64,000 bases of DNA, from assembly GCA_902592375.1 (NCBI GenBank), contig CACJEG010000001.1, forward strand, positions 124,001 through 188,000. The letters run 5' to 3'. The notes under the pieces are model-generated. The model saw nothing but the letters and a program-made list of their open reading frames with translations, was not told where the DNA came from and searched no databases. The stretch is from an uncultured Pelagibacteraceae bacterium. Lineage in GTDB: Bacteria > Pseudomonadota > Alphaproteobacteria > Pelagibacterales > Pelagibacteraceae. The position numbers and the translations under genes were made by a program. Position 1 is the first letter of the stretch. Each line of letters starts with the position of its first letter. This document shows positions 41,998 to 51,156 of the stretch, piece by piece.

Positions 41998-44685
41998 CTA
42001 TCCAGTATTCTTCATTGCTGCAGAAATACCTGCAATCGATGTCATTAAAGCATCTTCAAGAAATTTCTTATCTAAATTTTTATATTTTTTATTTGTTAAT
42101 TTATTCATTACATTTGCCTGAAGTATGTTTAACATTTCTGTATAATTACTTCTTATAAATAAAGCTTTTCTAAATTCTTTTCTCTCTTTTACCACTTCTT
42201 TGGGGGTAATTTTATTGTGCAATTTGACCAATGCCTCAAATTGAAATCTTAATTTTTTACCAATTCTTTTTAATGATGCGTCGGCTAAATTATTTTCATA
42301 AATAACTGATATTTCTGGATCCACCTTGGAAATTACCATATCTAAAATATCCATCGTTGATACAAAGTATGGCCAGTTTCGTTCCATGTCAGTCATTGTT
42401 CTTTTAAACTTTTTAATTGATCCGTACCTCAATGCTTCGGTTGTACCAAGCCAAGCGGGTAACATTAATCTAATTTGTGTCCAAGCAAATACCCAAGGGA
42501 TAGCTCTTAAACTTTGAATATTATCAACATTCTTTCTTTTGGTTGGTCTTGATCCAATTGCAAGTTTTCCTAGTGATTTATGTGGCGTAACTGTTTTGAA
42601 GTAACGAATAAAATCCTCGCTTTGATTTAAATATTTTCTATATGAAGATGTAGAAATTTCTGACATTTTTTGAATTAATTCACGCCATTTACTTTTTGAT
42701 CTTGGTGGAGGATTTAAAGAAGCATCCATTACAGAACCGATATAGCTACAAAGGTTATATTCAGCTAAAGGTTTGTATCCATACTTTTGTTGAATCACCT
42801 CACCTTGATCAGTAATTCTTATTTTACCATTAACTGTTCCTGAAGGTTGTGATTTTAAAGTAGCTTGAATAGGTCCGCCTCCTCTTCCTGGAGATCCACC
42901 TCTACCATGAAAGAAAACAAGATCTATTTTATATTTTTTAGCTAAACTTCTAAGTTCCTCTTGAAGTTTATATTGATGCCAACTTGCAGATAATTTTCCA
43001 GCATCTTTACTGGAGTCTGAATATCCAATCATCACTTCCTGTTTCGACTTAATCATTTTTCTATACCATGAAAGTTTGAACAAGTTTGTCATAACACTGT
43101 TAGCATTTTTTAAATCATCCAAAGTTTCAAAAAGTGGCACGACTCTTAATAGATTTTTGTTTTGTGCCTGCATTTGTAAAAAATAAACAGATAAAATATC
43201 AGATGCTGTTGAGGTCATTGATATTACATATGCACCTAGGCACTCAATTGGTGTTTTCGCTAACTGTTTGAAAGTATTCAAAACTTCTTTATTTTCTTTA
43301 TCTTTTATTTTTATTTTATCTACAAAATATTTTTTTTCTTTTATATATTTATTTAATAATTTTACTTTTTCTATTTCAGTTAAAGAAGAATATTTTATAT
43401 TTTTTTTTTTAAAAATTTCGTTTAAAAGTTTTTCATGTCTATCTGCCTCTTGTCTTATATCTAATCTTGCTAAATTAATTCCAAAGCACCTGACTCTTCT
43501 CATTAAATCTAATAGGTCTGCATTTGCAATATACTCTCCTCGGTTTGCTTTTAATGATTTTCTTACTTCTCTTAATGGAAGAGTTATTTCATTTTTATTT
43601 TGAATTAATTTTTTTTCATCTAAATGTGCATTGTTATTTAAATGATTTTCAATTAATTGATGGGTTAGTCTTACCTTATCCCTAATTGGTCTCAAATAAA
43701 CTCTATAAGGTTCATAGCTATTTCCTGTTGCTCTTTTAATTTTTGTAGAGCATTCTTCCATTGATAAATCTTGTATCAATTTAGTCAGTTCTTTCTCATA
43801 TAATTTTGCAGCTTGCCATCTAGAAAATAAAATTACCTTCTTTGTAACTTCAGCTGTTACATTAGGATTTCCATCTCTATCTCCACCCATCCATGATCCA
43901 AATTGAATTGGATTAAAATCACGAGGTAAATCTTTCTTTAAATTTTTTCTGAATATGTCGTTAAGTCTTTTATAAACTTTAGGAATGGTGTCCCATAGAC
44001 TATCTTCGATAACAGCTAAACCCCACCTCGCTTCATCTAATGGAGATGGTTTGGTCCTTTTAAGTTCATCTGTTTTCCATATTATTGCAATTTCCGAGTA
44101 AAGCTTTCTATCTAATTCTATAATCTTGGACGGATATTTTTTATAAAGATGTCTTTGCTCCATAATTTGAATTAAATTGGCATATTTTTGAATTAAAGTT
44201 CTTCTTTTTACTTCAGTAGGATGAGCGGTAAGCACAATGCCTATATCAAGTTTTGTGGCTTGTTCATAAATTTTTTTATCCGAAATTTTTTTATTTTTAA
44301 ATAAACTTTCTATTATATCTTCAATGAAAAGATTTTGATTTTTACTTTTAAAATATGGATTTTCAAATTCATTTAACTTTCTAGATGCATCTAATGACTC
44401 AGCTAAATTCATTAAATTTAAAATATGTGAAAATGCTCTTGTTAATTTAAATGTATTTTTAGGAGAAAGTTTTTTTACTTCTTTCGAAATTTTTGAAAAA
44501 ATTTTACTTTTATTTTTATCTGATAAAGTATTTTTTGATAATAATCTAAATTTTTCAACAATTTCAAAAAAAGCTGAACCTTCCTGATCTTTAATTACTC
44601 TTCCAAGAAAAGTTCCTAATAATCTAATATCTTCTCTTAAAAGCTTTGTTGGTATTCGCTCATAGTAAAGATCTCTTTTCTTCAT
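41998..44685 (-). CDS. ppc: Phosphoenolpyruvate carboxylase
   Basis: Carboxylates PEP with bicarbonate to oxaloacetate, the main anaplerotic reaction, cytosolic. 895 residues is the usual length. Diagnostic motifs are VLTAHPTEVKRR near residue 150 (catalytic His), GSWMGGDRDGNP near 263, VMIGYSDSSKDAGKLSA near 545 and FFHGRGGSPGRGGGP near 590, with catalytic Lys/Arg kept. The N-terminal LREDIRLLG aligns with other PEP carboxylases, so the ATG start is plausible although it overlaps the end of the SMP-30 gene by 26 bases. Confidence 0.97.
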   Translation of the reverse strand: MKKRDLYYERIPTKLLREDIRLLGTFLGRVIKDQEGSAFFEIVEKFRLLSKNTLSDKNKSKIFSKISKEVKKLSPKNTFKLTRAFSHILNLMNLAESLDASRKLNEFENPYFKSKNQNLFIEDIIESLFKNKKISDKKIYEQATKLDIGIVLTAHPTEVKRRTLIQKYANLIQIMEQRHLYKKYPSKIIELDRKLYSEIAIIWKTDELKRTKPSPLDEARWGLAVIEDSLWDTIPKVYKRLNDIFRKNLKKDLPRDFNPIQFGSWMGGDRDGNPNVTAEVTKKVILFSRWQAAKLYEKELTKLIQDLSMEECSTKIKRATGNSYEPYRVYLRPIRDKVRLTHQLIENHLNNNAHLDEKKLIQNKNEITLPLREVRKSLKANRGEYIANADLLDLMRRVRCFGINLARLDIRQEADRHEKLLNEIFKKKNIKYSSLTEIEKVKLLNKYIKEKKYFVDKIKIKDKENKEVLNTFKQLAKTPIECLGAYVISMTSTASDILSVYFLQMQAQNKNLLRVVPLFETLDDLKNANSVMTNLFKLSWYRKMIKSKQEVMIGYSDSSKDAGKLSASWHQYKLQEELRSLAKKYKIDLVFFHGRGGSPGRGGGPIQATLKSQPSGTVNGKIRITDQGEVIQQKYGYKPLAEYNLCSYIGSVMDASLNPPPRSKSKWRELIQKMSEISTSSYRKYLNQSEDFIRYFKTVTPHKSLGKLAIGSRPTKRKNVDNIQSLRAIPWVFAWTQIRLMLPAWLGTTEALRYGSIKKFKRTMTDMERNWPYFVSTMDILDMVISKVDPEISVIYENNLADASLKRIGKKLRFQFEALVKLHNKITPKEVVKERKEFRKALFIRSNYTEMLNILQANVMNKLTNKKYKNLDKKFLEDALMTSIAGISAAMKNTG

Positions 44686-45571
44686 TACTTATAATAAATT
44701 TTTTTTGTAAAACTCCTCTTGCATTTGTTTTTACACTAAAAAAGAAACCTGAATATCTATATTTTCGCAGATCTGCTTTGCTCATCCCTTTTGTAGCTGT
44801 TGAAACATATAGTTCTTTAGTATTTTTACCTCCAAATGCACAATTAGTTATATTTTTTGCAGGAAACTGAATTCGGTGAATTAATTTTGCTTTTTCATTA
44901 AAAACAGAAATACAAGCGCCATGGAAATGAGCTACCCATAAATTTTTATTTTTATCTAAAGTCATTCCATCTGGTGCACCATCTTTGATTGAGAATTTTT
45001 TAAATATTTTTTTACTAATAATTTTATTATTTTTGTTTATTTTGATTTTATAAATATTTTTTTTTGCGCTGTCGGTGTGATAAAAATTATACTGATCAAT
45101 AAACGCTGGTCCATTAGTAATTCTATAATTTTTATCAACTTTTATTAATTTAAAATTTTTGTCTAGCTTATATAAAGAACCTTTTTCAATTTTTCTTTCC
45201 AAGTTGTCCATGGTGCCAAACCAAAGATTTCCAGCAGAATCTGTTTTACCATCATTAATTCTATTTAGTTTCAAGTTTGGTTCTATCTTTATTGATTTTA
45301 AAATTTTTTTTGATTTTAAATTTTGAACTCTTAATTCTCCCTGGAGACCTAAAACAAAAATATAATCTTTGATATGAGCGATAAAACCAATTTCTTTATT
45401 TACTTTAAAAATTTTCTTTTTTTTACTTTTAATATTGAAAGAATAAATTTTCTTTTTTTTAATATCTACAAAATAAATTGAGTTATGTTCATTAACCCAT
45501 AACGTTCCTTCACCTAAAGTACATCTTAATTTCCAAAGAGGTTTTGGTTCTGATGTTTTTATTTTATTCAT
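44660..45571 (-). CDS. SMP-30/gluconolactonase family lactonase
   Basis: A 303-residue six-bladed beta-propeller of the SMP-30/LRE family that hydrolyses sugar lactones with a metal ion. Marks are LGEGTLWVNEHNSIYFVDI (with the metal-binding Glu), NRINDGKTDSAGNLWFGTMD near residue 105 with N/D ligands, GPAFIDQYNFYHTDSAK near 150, and GAPDGMTLDKNKNLWVAHF near 200 with the catalytic Asp. It suits opening of an aldonolactone in the sugar-acid island. Its start overlaps the enolase-superfamily gene by 8 bases and its end overlaps the ppc start by 26 bases. Confidence 0.87.
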   Translation of the reverse strand: MNKIKTSEPKPLWKLRCTLGEGTLWVNEHNSIYFVDIKKKKIYSFNIKSKKKKIFKVNKEIGFIAHIKDYIFVLGLQGELRVQNLKSKKILKSIKIEPNLKLNRINDGKTDSAGNLWFGTMDNLERKIEKGSLYKLDKNFKLIKVDKNYRITNGPAFIDQYNFYHTDSAKKNIYKIKINKNNKIISKKIFKKFSIKDGAPDGMTLDKNKNLWVAHFHGACISVFNEKAKLIHRIQFPAKNITNCAFGGKNTKELYVSTATKGMSKADLRKYRYSGFFFSVKTNARGVLQKKFIISNEEKRSLL

Positions 45572-46736
45572 TTACCGCAAACTCTTTAATAAAATCTTCA
45601 TTTGGGTTTATGCCAATACCTATATTGTCTGTTACTGATGCATAACCGTTATTGTTTTTAACTTGGTCTAAAATTGAAAATTCTTCATTTGGTAAATCTG
45701 TGATAAAAATATTTTTTTCTGTTGTGTCAAACTCAAGCATTGATTTTGATGGAAATAATCCACCTGGCATATCTGGTTGTGCTGTCAACAAATGAAGGTT
45801 AACCGCAATACTAACTGCAGAACCCCATACATGATTAATTACTGGTATAAAATTTGCTTGCGCTAATGCTGTAACTTTTAAATACTCTGTAATTCCGCCA
45901 AGTCCACAAACCTCTGGTTGAGCTATATCAATACATTTATTTGATATTAATTTATTCCAGCCATATTTGGTAAATTCAGCTTCTCCTCCTGCAATGCTAG
46001 TAGAGATTTTTTGTTTTAATTCTCTGTAACCCTCATAATCTTCAGGAGCCACAGGTTCTTCAAACCAATAAATATCTAGTTCATCTAAACCTTTTCCAAA
46101 ATAAAGAGCATCTTTCAAATTATAAGCGTGGTTGGCATCAACCATTAATTTAAAATCTTTTCCAACAGAGTCTCTTACAGCTTGAACTAACTTTAAATCT
46201 TCTTTTGGACCTAATCCAACTTTCATTTTCATGGCTTTAAAATTTTTTGATTTTATTTGCTTAGACTCTTCTTTGAACAAGGCGATCAATTCATCAACTG
46301 ATTTTTTTTGTAACATCATTCCATATCCATACACTGGAACTTCATTATTACATTTGCCACCGACAAGTTGATAAAGAGGAGTATTTGTCTTCTTTCCAAG
46401 AATATCCCATAAAGCAATATCCACTCCTGATAATGCTTGAATTGGCATACCCTTTTGACCGCTATCTCTTAAAAGATTGTATACTTTTTGCCAGATATGT
46501 TCTTTATTTAATGGATCTTCTCCAATTACTAAAGGCTGTATAACCTTTTCAACAATAAACTTATTCGCTAAAGCTATATTTCCAGGACCAAAACATTCAC
46601 CCCAACCTGTTATTCCTTCATCTGTTTGAACTTCAACAATATGAGCTGTACGATGTTTATAATACTGTTGTGAGTAACCAAGTTCATTTTCTAACTCATA
46701 TCTAAGTACATGACTTTTAATAGAAGTTATTTTCAC
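45564..46736 (-). CDS. Mandelate racemase/enolase-superfamily sugar-acid dehydratase
   Basis: 390 residues, enolase superfamily, MR subgroup. The KxK base is in KAMKMKVGLG near residue 168, metal ligands are D in MVDANHAYN, E in YWFEEPVAPED and E in SIAGGEAEF, and the second base His is in VINHVWGSAVS near 300. Such enzymes dehydrate aldonates or aldarates to 2-keto-3-deoxy acids. The exact sugar acid (fuconate, galactonate, rhamnonate or similar) cannot be decided by eye. Genes on either side, an FAH hydrolase and a lactonase, support an acid sugar pathway. Confidence 0.87.
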   Translation of the reverse strand: MKITSIKSHVLRYELENELGYSQQYYKHRTAHIVEVQTDEGITGWGECFGPGNIALANKFIVEKVIQPLVIGEDPLNKEHIWQKVYNLLRDSGQKGMPIQALSGVDIALWDILGKKTNTPLYQLVGGKCNNEVPVYGYGMMLQKKSVDELIALFKEESKQIKSKNFKAMKMKVGLGPKEDLKLVQAVRDSVGKDFKLMVDANHAYNLKDALYFGKGLDELDIYWFEEPVAPEDYEGYRELKQKISTSIAGGEAEFTKYGWNKLISNKCIDIAQPEVCGLGGITEYLKVTALAQANFIPVINHVWGSAVSIAVNLHLLTAQPDMPGGLFPSKSMLEFDTTEKNIFITDLPNEEFSILDQVKNNNGYASVTDNIGIGINPNEDFIKEFAVNE

Positions 46737-46742
46737 AATTAA

Positions 46743-47585
46743 TTATAAAGCAACTACCTTCGAGTTTTGCTCTCCTAAGTTTTCTATTGATAATTTCATT
46801 GTATCACCGGCTTTTAAGAATTGTTGAGGCTTCATTCCCATTCCAACACCTGGAGGTGTTCCAGTTGTAATTATATCACCAGCTTGAAGAGACATAAATT
46901 TACTTAAATAAGATACAATTATATCAACATTGAATATCATTGTGCTTGTGTTACCTGTTTGCATTCTTGTACCATTAACATCTAAACTCATTTTTAAATT
47001 ATTAACATCTGCAATTTCATCTTTTGTAACCAAGTAGGGCCCAATTGGTCCGTAAGTATCATGAGATTTTCCTTTAACCCATTGACCCATTTTTTCAATT
47101 TGCCATTCTCTTTCACTAATATCATTTACTAAACAATAACCTAAAATATGATCTTGAGCTTGGCTTTCAGAAATATGTTTTGTTTCTTTTCCTATAACGA
47201 TTCCTAATTCAACTTCCCAATCAAGTTTTTTTGATCCTGAAACTATTTCGATATCATCGTTTGGTCCATTAATTGAACTTGTAGCTTTCATAAAAGTAAT
47301 TGGTTCAGATGGAACCTCTGCACCTGTTTCAGCTGCGTGATCAGAATAATTTAATCCAATTGCAACAAATTTACCTGGCTTAGTAATACAAGATCCTATT
47401 CGATCACTTGCAGATAATTCTGGTAAAGAAGATAAATCAGCACTTTGTAATTTGGAAATAGTCTCAAAATTTAAATGATCAGGATTTAAATCTTTAACAT
47501 GAGAACTAATATCTCTAATTTTACCGTCTTTATCTAAAACACCTGGTTTTTCGTTTCCTTTATTTCCTACTCTTAATAATTTCAT
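46743..47585 (-). CDS. Fumarylacetoacetate hydrolase family protein (probable diketo-sugar acid hydrolase)
   Basis: 280 residues. The family signature is KFVAIGLNYSDHAAETGAEVPSEP near residue 92, metal-binding Glu residues are in DWEVELGIVIGKE, and GDIITTGTPPGVGMGM near 235 is the C-terminal motif. FAH proteins cleave C-C bonds of 2,4-diketo acids; in the non-phosphorylative L-fucose pathway 2,4-diketo-3-deoxyfuconate is split to pyruvate and lactate by this type. Next to a KDF-dehydrogenase-like SDR that role is plausible. Fumarylpyruvate or other diketo-acids are alternatives. Confidence 0.87.
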   Translation of the reverse strand: MKLLRVGNKGNEKPGVLDKDGKIRDISSHVKDLNPDHLNFETISKLQSADLSSLPELSASDRIGSCITKPGKFVAIGLNYSDHAAETGAEVPSEPITFMKATSSINGPNDDIEIVSGSKKLDWEVELGIVIGKETKHISESQAQDHILGYCLVNDISEREWQIEKMGQWVKGKSHDTYGPIGPYLVTKDEIADVNNLKMSLDVNGTRMQTGNTSTMIFNVDIIVSYLSKFMSLQAGDIITTGTPPGVGMGMKPQQFLKAGDTMKLSIENLGEQNSKVVAL

Positions 47586-47606
47586 ATTTATCCTTTTGTT
47601 ATTTAA

Positions 47607-48350
47607 TTATATTGAAATTCCACCATCAACATGAATAGTACTTCCTGTTGTAAATGTTGCATCATCGCTAGCTAAATAAACAGCCACAGCTGCTATTTCT
47701 TCTGCTGTACCTAATCTCCCCATAGGTTGTCTTGCTATAAAATCTTTTTTTGCTTGAACAGGATCTGGACTTTGATTTACCCTATCTTGCCAAGAAGGTG
47801 AATAAACTGTGCCTGGGGCAATTGAATTACATCTAATATTTTTTTTAACAAAATCTGCTGCAATCGCTTTTGTTAAACCAATCACTGCGCCCTTTGTTGT
47901 TCCATAAACAAATCTATTTGGAAAACCTTTAAAGCTAGATGCACATGAAGATATATTAATAATACTTCCACCATTTTGTTTGATCATTAAAGGTAAAATA
48001 GCTTTACACATAAAGTACATCGACTTGACGTTTACATTAGAAGAAAAATCCCAATCTTTTTCATCACATTCCAATATTGTTCCATGGTGAACAAATCCAA
48101 CTGCATTAAATAAAACATCAACTCTATCTAAAGTTTCAGTAAATTCTAAAATTGCATTGTTGTCTGTTGAGTCTAACTTTTGCACTTTAATCTCAGGATA
48201 TTCTTTATTTAAATCAGCTAAAGTTTTATCATTTAAATCAGTGGCAGTTACATGAGCACCTTCTTTTTGAAATGCTATTGCTGTTGCTTTTCCAATCCCT
48301 TGGCCTGCTGCTGTTACGAGAATTTTTTTACCTTCTAATCTTCCACTCAT
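47607..48350 (-). CDS. SDR dehydrogenase (DHRS6/2-keto-3-deoxy-L-fuconate dehydrogenase-like)
   Basis: A 247-residue NAD(P)-dependent classical SDR. The cofactor motif is VTAAGQGIG; the catalytic triad is Ser in INISSCASS, Tyr in FVYGTTKGAV and Lys four residues later; the acidic D in TATDLNDK favours NAD. The sequence is strikingly close to mammalian DHRS6/BDH2 (FVHHGT, CDEKDWDF, FDFSxNxNV-like), and the bacterial members of that group include 2-keto-3-deoxy-L-fuconate dehydrogenase. This, plus the FAH gene 21 bases downstream, points to a 2-keto-3-deoxy sugar acid as substrate. Confidence 0.87.
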   Translation of the reverse strand: MSGRLEGKKILVTAAGQGIGKATAIAFQKEGAHVTATDLNDKTLADLNKEYPEIKVQKLDSTDNNAILEFTETLDRVDVLFNAVGFVHHGTILECDEKDWDFSSNVNVKSMYFMCKAILPLMIKQNGGSIINISSCASSFKGFPNRFVYGTTKGAVIGLTKAIAADFVKKNIRCNSIAPGTVYSPSWQDRVNQSPDPVQAKKDFIARQPMGRLGTAEEIAAVAVYLASDDATFTTGSTIHVDGGISI

Positions 48351-49216
48351 TTTTTATTTATCCTTTCGATTTCATTATAAAGTGAACTATGATCAGTGTT
48401 TCCATGACCATTATCGACTAAGGTTTTATACATTTCTTTCACCAAATTTGAAATAGGTAAATGTGTATTATATGAATTTGCACACTCTAAAATGTTATTC
48501 ATATCTTTTAAATGGGTAAAAGTTTTACCTTTTGGAGTAAAATCTTTATCTATCATTCTTTTTCCATGTGTTTGTAAAATTTTACTGTCTGCCCAACCTC
48601 CAGAAAGAGCTTTAATTAATTTTACTGGGTCAGCTCCAGCTTTTTCACATAAAGTTATTGCCTCCGCAACTGCTCCTATTGTAACTCCTACTACAATTTG
48701 ATTTGCTAACTTTGAAACTTGTCCACTACCAATTGGTCCAACTAAAGTTGGATTTCCCATAGCTTTTAAAATATTTATAGAGTTATCAAAGACACTTTGC
48801 TCTCCTCCAACCATTATAGCTAATGACGCTTCCTCTGCTCCAATTGTTCCTCCTGAAACCGGTGCATCTAAATAATTTACATTTTTTGATTTTAGACTGT
48901 TCCCATATTTTGTTGCTGTCGTTGGTTTAACTGAACTCATATCAATAACAGTTGATCCAGATTTTAAATTTTCTAATAATTCTGAATTACTCATTATTGC
49001 ATCAACAGCGCTATCATCTGTTAACATTGTAATAATAAAGTCATTATCTTTAACAACTTCACCTAATGTTTTTGATATTTCAGCGCCAAACTCTTTCAAA
49101 GGTTCTGCTTTATTAATTGAACGATTGAATACTTTTAGTTTAAAATCTGATTTTAATAAATTTTTAGCCATTGGCAGGCCCATAAGACCTGTTCCAATAA
49201 AGCCTATTTTCATCAT
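48347..49216 (-). CDS. Beta-hydroxyacid dehydrogenase (3-hydroxyisobutyrate/tartronate semialdehyde reductase family)
   Basis: 289 residues. Rossmann motif GFIGTGLMGLPMAKNL at the start, the substrate motif APVSGGTIGAEEASLAIMVGG near 118, and the catalytic Lys in GQVSKLANQIVVG near 171. The family contains GarR (tartronate semialdehyde reductase) and 3-hydroxyisobutyrate dehydrogenases. In a sugar-acid island, GarR-like reduction of tartronate semialdehyde or another semialdehyde is possible. The start may be M1 or M2 (MMKIGFIG); it overlaps the DctM stop by 4 bases, and its stop overlaps the SDR start by 4. Confidence 0.86.
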   Translation of the reverse strand: MMKIGFIGTGLMGLPMAKNLLKSDFKLKVFNRSINKAEPLKEFGAEISKTLGEVVKDNDFIITMLTDDSAVDAIMSNSELLENLKSGSTVIDMSSVKPTTATKYGNSLKSKNVNYLDAPVSGGTIGAEEASLAIMVGGEQSVFDNSINILKAMGNPTLVGPIGSGQVSKLANQIVVGVTIGAVAEAITLCEKAGADPVKLIKALSGGWADSKILQTHGKRMIDKDFTPKGKTFTHLKDMNNILECANSYNTHLPISNLVKEMYKTLVDNGHGNTDHSSLYNEIERINKK

Positions 49217-50529
49217 GGTTTCGGTTTAAATTCGTGGAAGTTTTGTGTCATCGCTTCTGGAAAGAACATAACACATGCTAACACAATTAACTGAATCACT
49301 ATAAATGGAGCAAAACCTCTAAATATATCTGTTAATGAAATGTGTGGAGGTGCAACAGATTTTAAATAAAAAGCGGCGGGTCCAAATGGTGGACTTAAAA
49401 ATGAAACTTGCATGTTTACACAAAATAATATTCCAAACCAAATTGGATCAAATCCTAGAGCAATCACTATTGGTAAAAATACAGGCATTGCTAATAATAC
49501 AATTCCAACCCAATCCATGAATGCTCCCATAATCAAAAACATAACCTGCATCATGAAGATTAAATACATTGGTTTTAAATCATAAGCCAAAATAGTTTCT
49601 GCTACATATTTAGGACCTCCAGCAAGAGAATAAGCCCCTGCTAAAACTGTAGCACCAAAAGTAATAGTTAAAATAGTTCCTGATGCTTTGAAAGTTCTTG
49701 TTAATGCATCTTTAAATAAAAACCACGTTAGTTCTTTTCTTGCAAAAATTATAATTAATGTAGCAACTACTCCCATACCTGCTGCTTCTGTAATTCCTGT
49801 CATTCCAGAATAAATTGAACCTAATACAATGATTACAATACCGATCGGTGGTAAAAGACCAGGAAGGTATGACATTTTTTCTTTTAAAGTTAAAGCAGGC
49901 TCATCGCTTAAAGGTGCTAAATGCGGTTGTAATCTTGTACGAATTAAAATGTATGTAATAATTAAACCTGAAATCATTAAACCAGGAACAATAGCTTCTT
50001 GGAATAACATAGTGATAGAAGTCTCCGTTGTTAATCCATAAATAATTAAAACAATTGAAGGCGGTATCATGGTACCTAAAGATCCAGACGCACAGATGAT
50101 ACCTATCGACATATCCTGATCGTATTTTAATCTCAACATTTGAGGTAGTGCAATCAAACCTAATAAAACTATTTCTCCACCAATAATTCCACTCATCGCT
50201 GCCATAATTGTTGCCATGATGGCAGTTACGACTCCCACTCCACCTCTAGTTTTTCTTAACCAAGCATTTAATGCATCGTATAAATCTCTTGCGATGTTCG
50301 AACGTTCGAGCAAGGAGGCCATAAAGATGAATAAAGGTACTGACAAAAATGAATAAGTAACAACTAATGAATAATACCTAGAAAGTAATATTCCTAATGC
50401 GTGTTCTCCTATGTATAAAAATACTAGTACTGCACCCATAAAACCAGATGCAAAACCCATAGGAACACCAATAGATATAAGTAACAATAACCCTACTATT
50501 AGTATTATCGAAAGTGATCCTATATCCAT
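49213..50529 (-). CDS. TRAP transporter large permease (DctM-like)
   Basis: The 438-residue, 12-helix sodium-driven subunit of a TRAP importer. Family features include GVPMGFASGFMGAVL, ERSNIARDLYDALNAWLRKTRGGVGVV, GSLGTMIPPSIVLIIYG and VNMQVSFLSPPFGPAAFYLKSV near the C-terminus. The start is 1 base from DctQ. The substrate is set by the DctP partner; the catabolic neighbours suggest a sugar acid. The subgroup resembles TRAP systems for mannitol/chloroaromatic-type acids. Confidence 0.93.
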   Translation of the reverse strand: MDIGSLSIILIVGLLLLISIGVPMGFASGFMGAVLVFLYIGEHALGILLSRYYSLVVTYSFLSVPLFIFMASLLERSNIARDLYDALNAWLRKTRGGVGVVTAIMATIMAAMSGIIGGEIVLLGLIALPQMLRLKYDQDMSIGIICASGSLGTMIPPSIVLIIYGLTTETSITMLFQEAIVPGLMISGLIITYILIRTRLQPHLAPLSDEPALTLKEKMSYLPGLLPPIGIVIIVLGSIYSGMTGITEAAGMGVVATLIIIFARKELTWFLFKDALTRTFKASGTILTITFGATVLAGAYSLAGGPKYVAETILAYDLKPMYLIFMMQVMFLIMGAFMDWVGIVLLAMPVFLPIVIALGFDPIWFGILFCVNMQVSFLSPPFGPAAFYLKSVAPPHISLTDIFRGFAPFIVIQLIVLACVMFFPEAMTQNFHEFKPKP

Positions 50530-50530
50530 A

Positions 50531-51100
50531 TTATTTTAATTCTTTAGATGGATCGTATTGTTTTTCTTTTGGATTTCTCCAATCAATAATTAAATTATTT
50601 ACAGATTGAACAGCAATAAGAAATACGCATAAAAGTGTTAATGGCTTCATAGTAGCTGGAATTGGTGGATCCCAATATGTTGCAAATCTCTCCCAATTTA
50701 TAAATGATCTGTATGCATCTTCCATACCTCCATAAATTACAGCAGCTGCGAAAAGAACAATAATTAAAGTGCTAATTAGGTCAAAAATTCTCTGTGTGGG
50801 TCTACTAACCCAATCATACAATAATACTATTCTAATATGGCTTCTTAATCTTGTTGCATATATACCGCCAACTAAATAACAAACACCAGCAAGCCATAAA
50901 CACAGTTCGTTTGCCCACAAAGTTGGTTTAAACAATACATATCTCATAAAAATTTCATACATCATCACAATTACAATTACAGGAATTAAATATTTAATTG
51001 TGTGACTTAAAAATAAGGAAACTCTATCAATCCAATTTATTGGAAAATCATCTTTACTCGCGACTTTTTCATTTTGTTCTTGTAATTCTTTATCGATCAT
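50531..51100 (-). CDS. TRAP transporter small permease (DctQ-like)
   Basis: 189 residues with four hydrophobic segments (about 30-50, 65-85, 95-120, 135-165) and a polar N-terminus, typical of DctQ. The sequence WANELCLWLAGVCYLVGGIYATRLRSHIRI is the family hallmark. It joins DctM to form the membrane complex. The start is separated from the DctP stop by a 56-base gap that carries a strong hairpin. Confidence 0.9.
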   Translation of the reverse strand: MIDKELQEQNEKVASKDDFPINWIDRVSLFLSHTIKYLIPVIVIVMMYEIFMRYVLFKPTLWANELCLWLAGVCYLVGGIYATRLRSHIRIVLLYDWVSRPTQRIFDLISTLIIVLFAAAVIYGGMEDAYRSFINWERFATYWDPPIPATMKPLTLLCVFLIAVQSVNNLIIDWRNPKEKQYDPSKELK

Positions 51101-51122
51101 TGAGTAAAAATTTAAATAATTC

Positions 51123-51144
51123 GAAGGGCCCTTGCAGGCCCTTC
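51123..51144. terminator. Hairpin between DctP and DctQ genes
   Basis: GAAGGGCC pairs with GGCCCTTC (8 bp, 6-base loop), the most GC-rich element in the area. In the operon direction (minus) no clear U-tract follows, so it may stabilise or process the DctP message more than end transcription. Confidence 0.65.
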
Positions 51145-51156
51145 AAAAATTTTTTA

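Noticed and set aside
44660-44685. Error in ppc start because of overlap with the lactonase end
   Set aside because: The overlap is 26 bases, but both reading frames are well supported and ppc aligns from LREDIRLLG, so the overlap is accepted.
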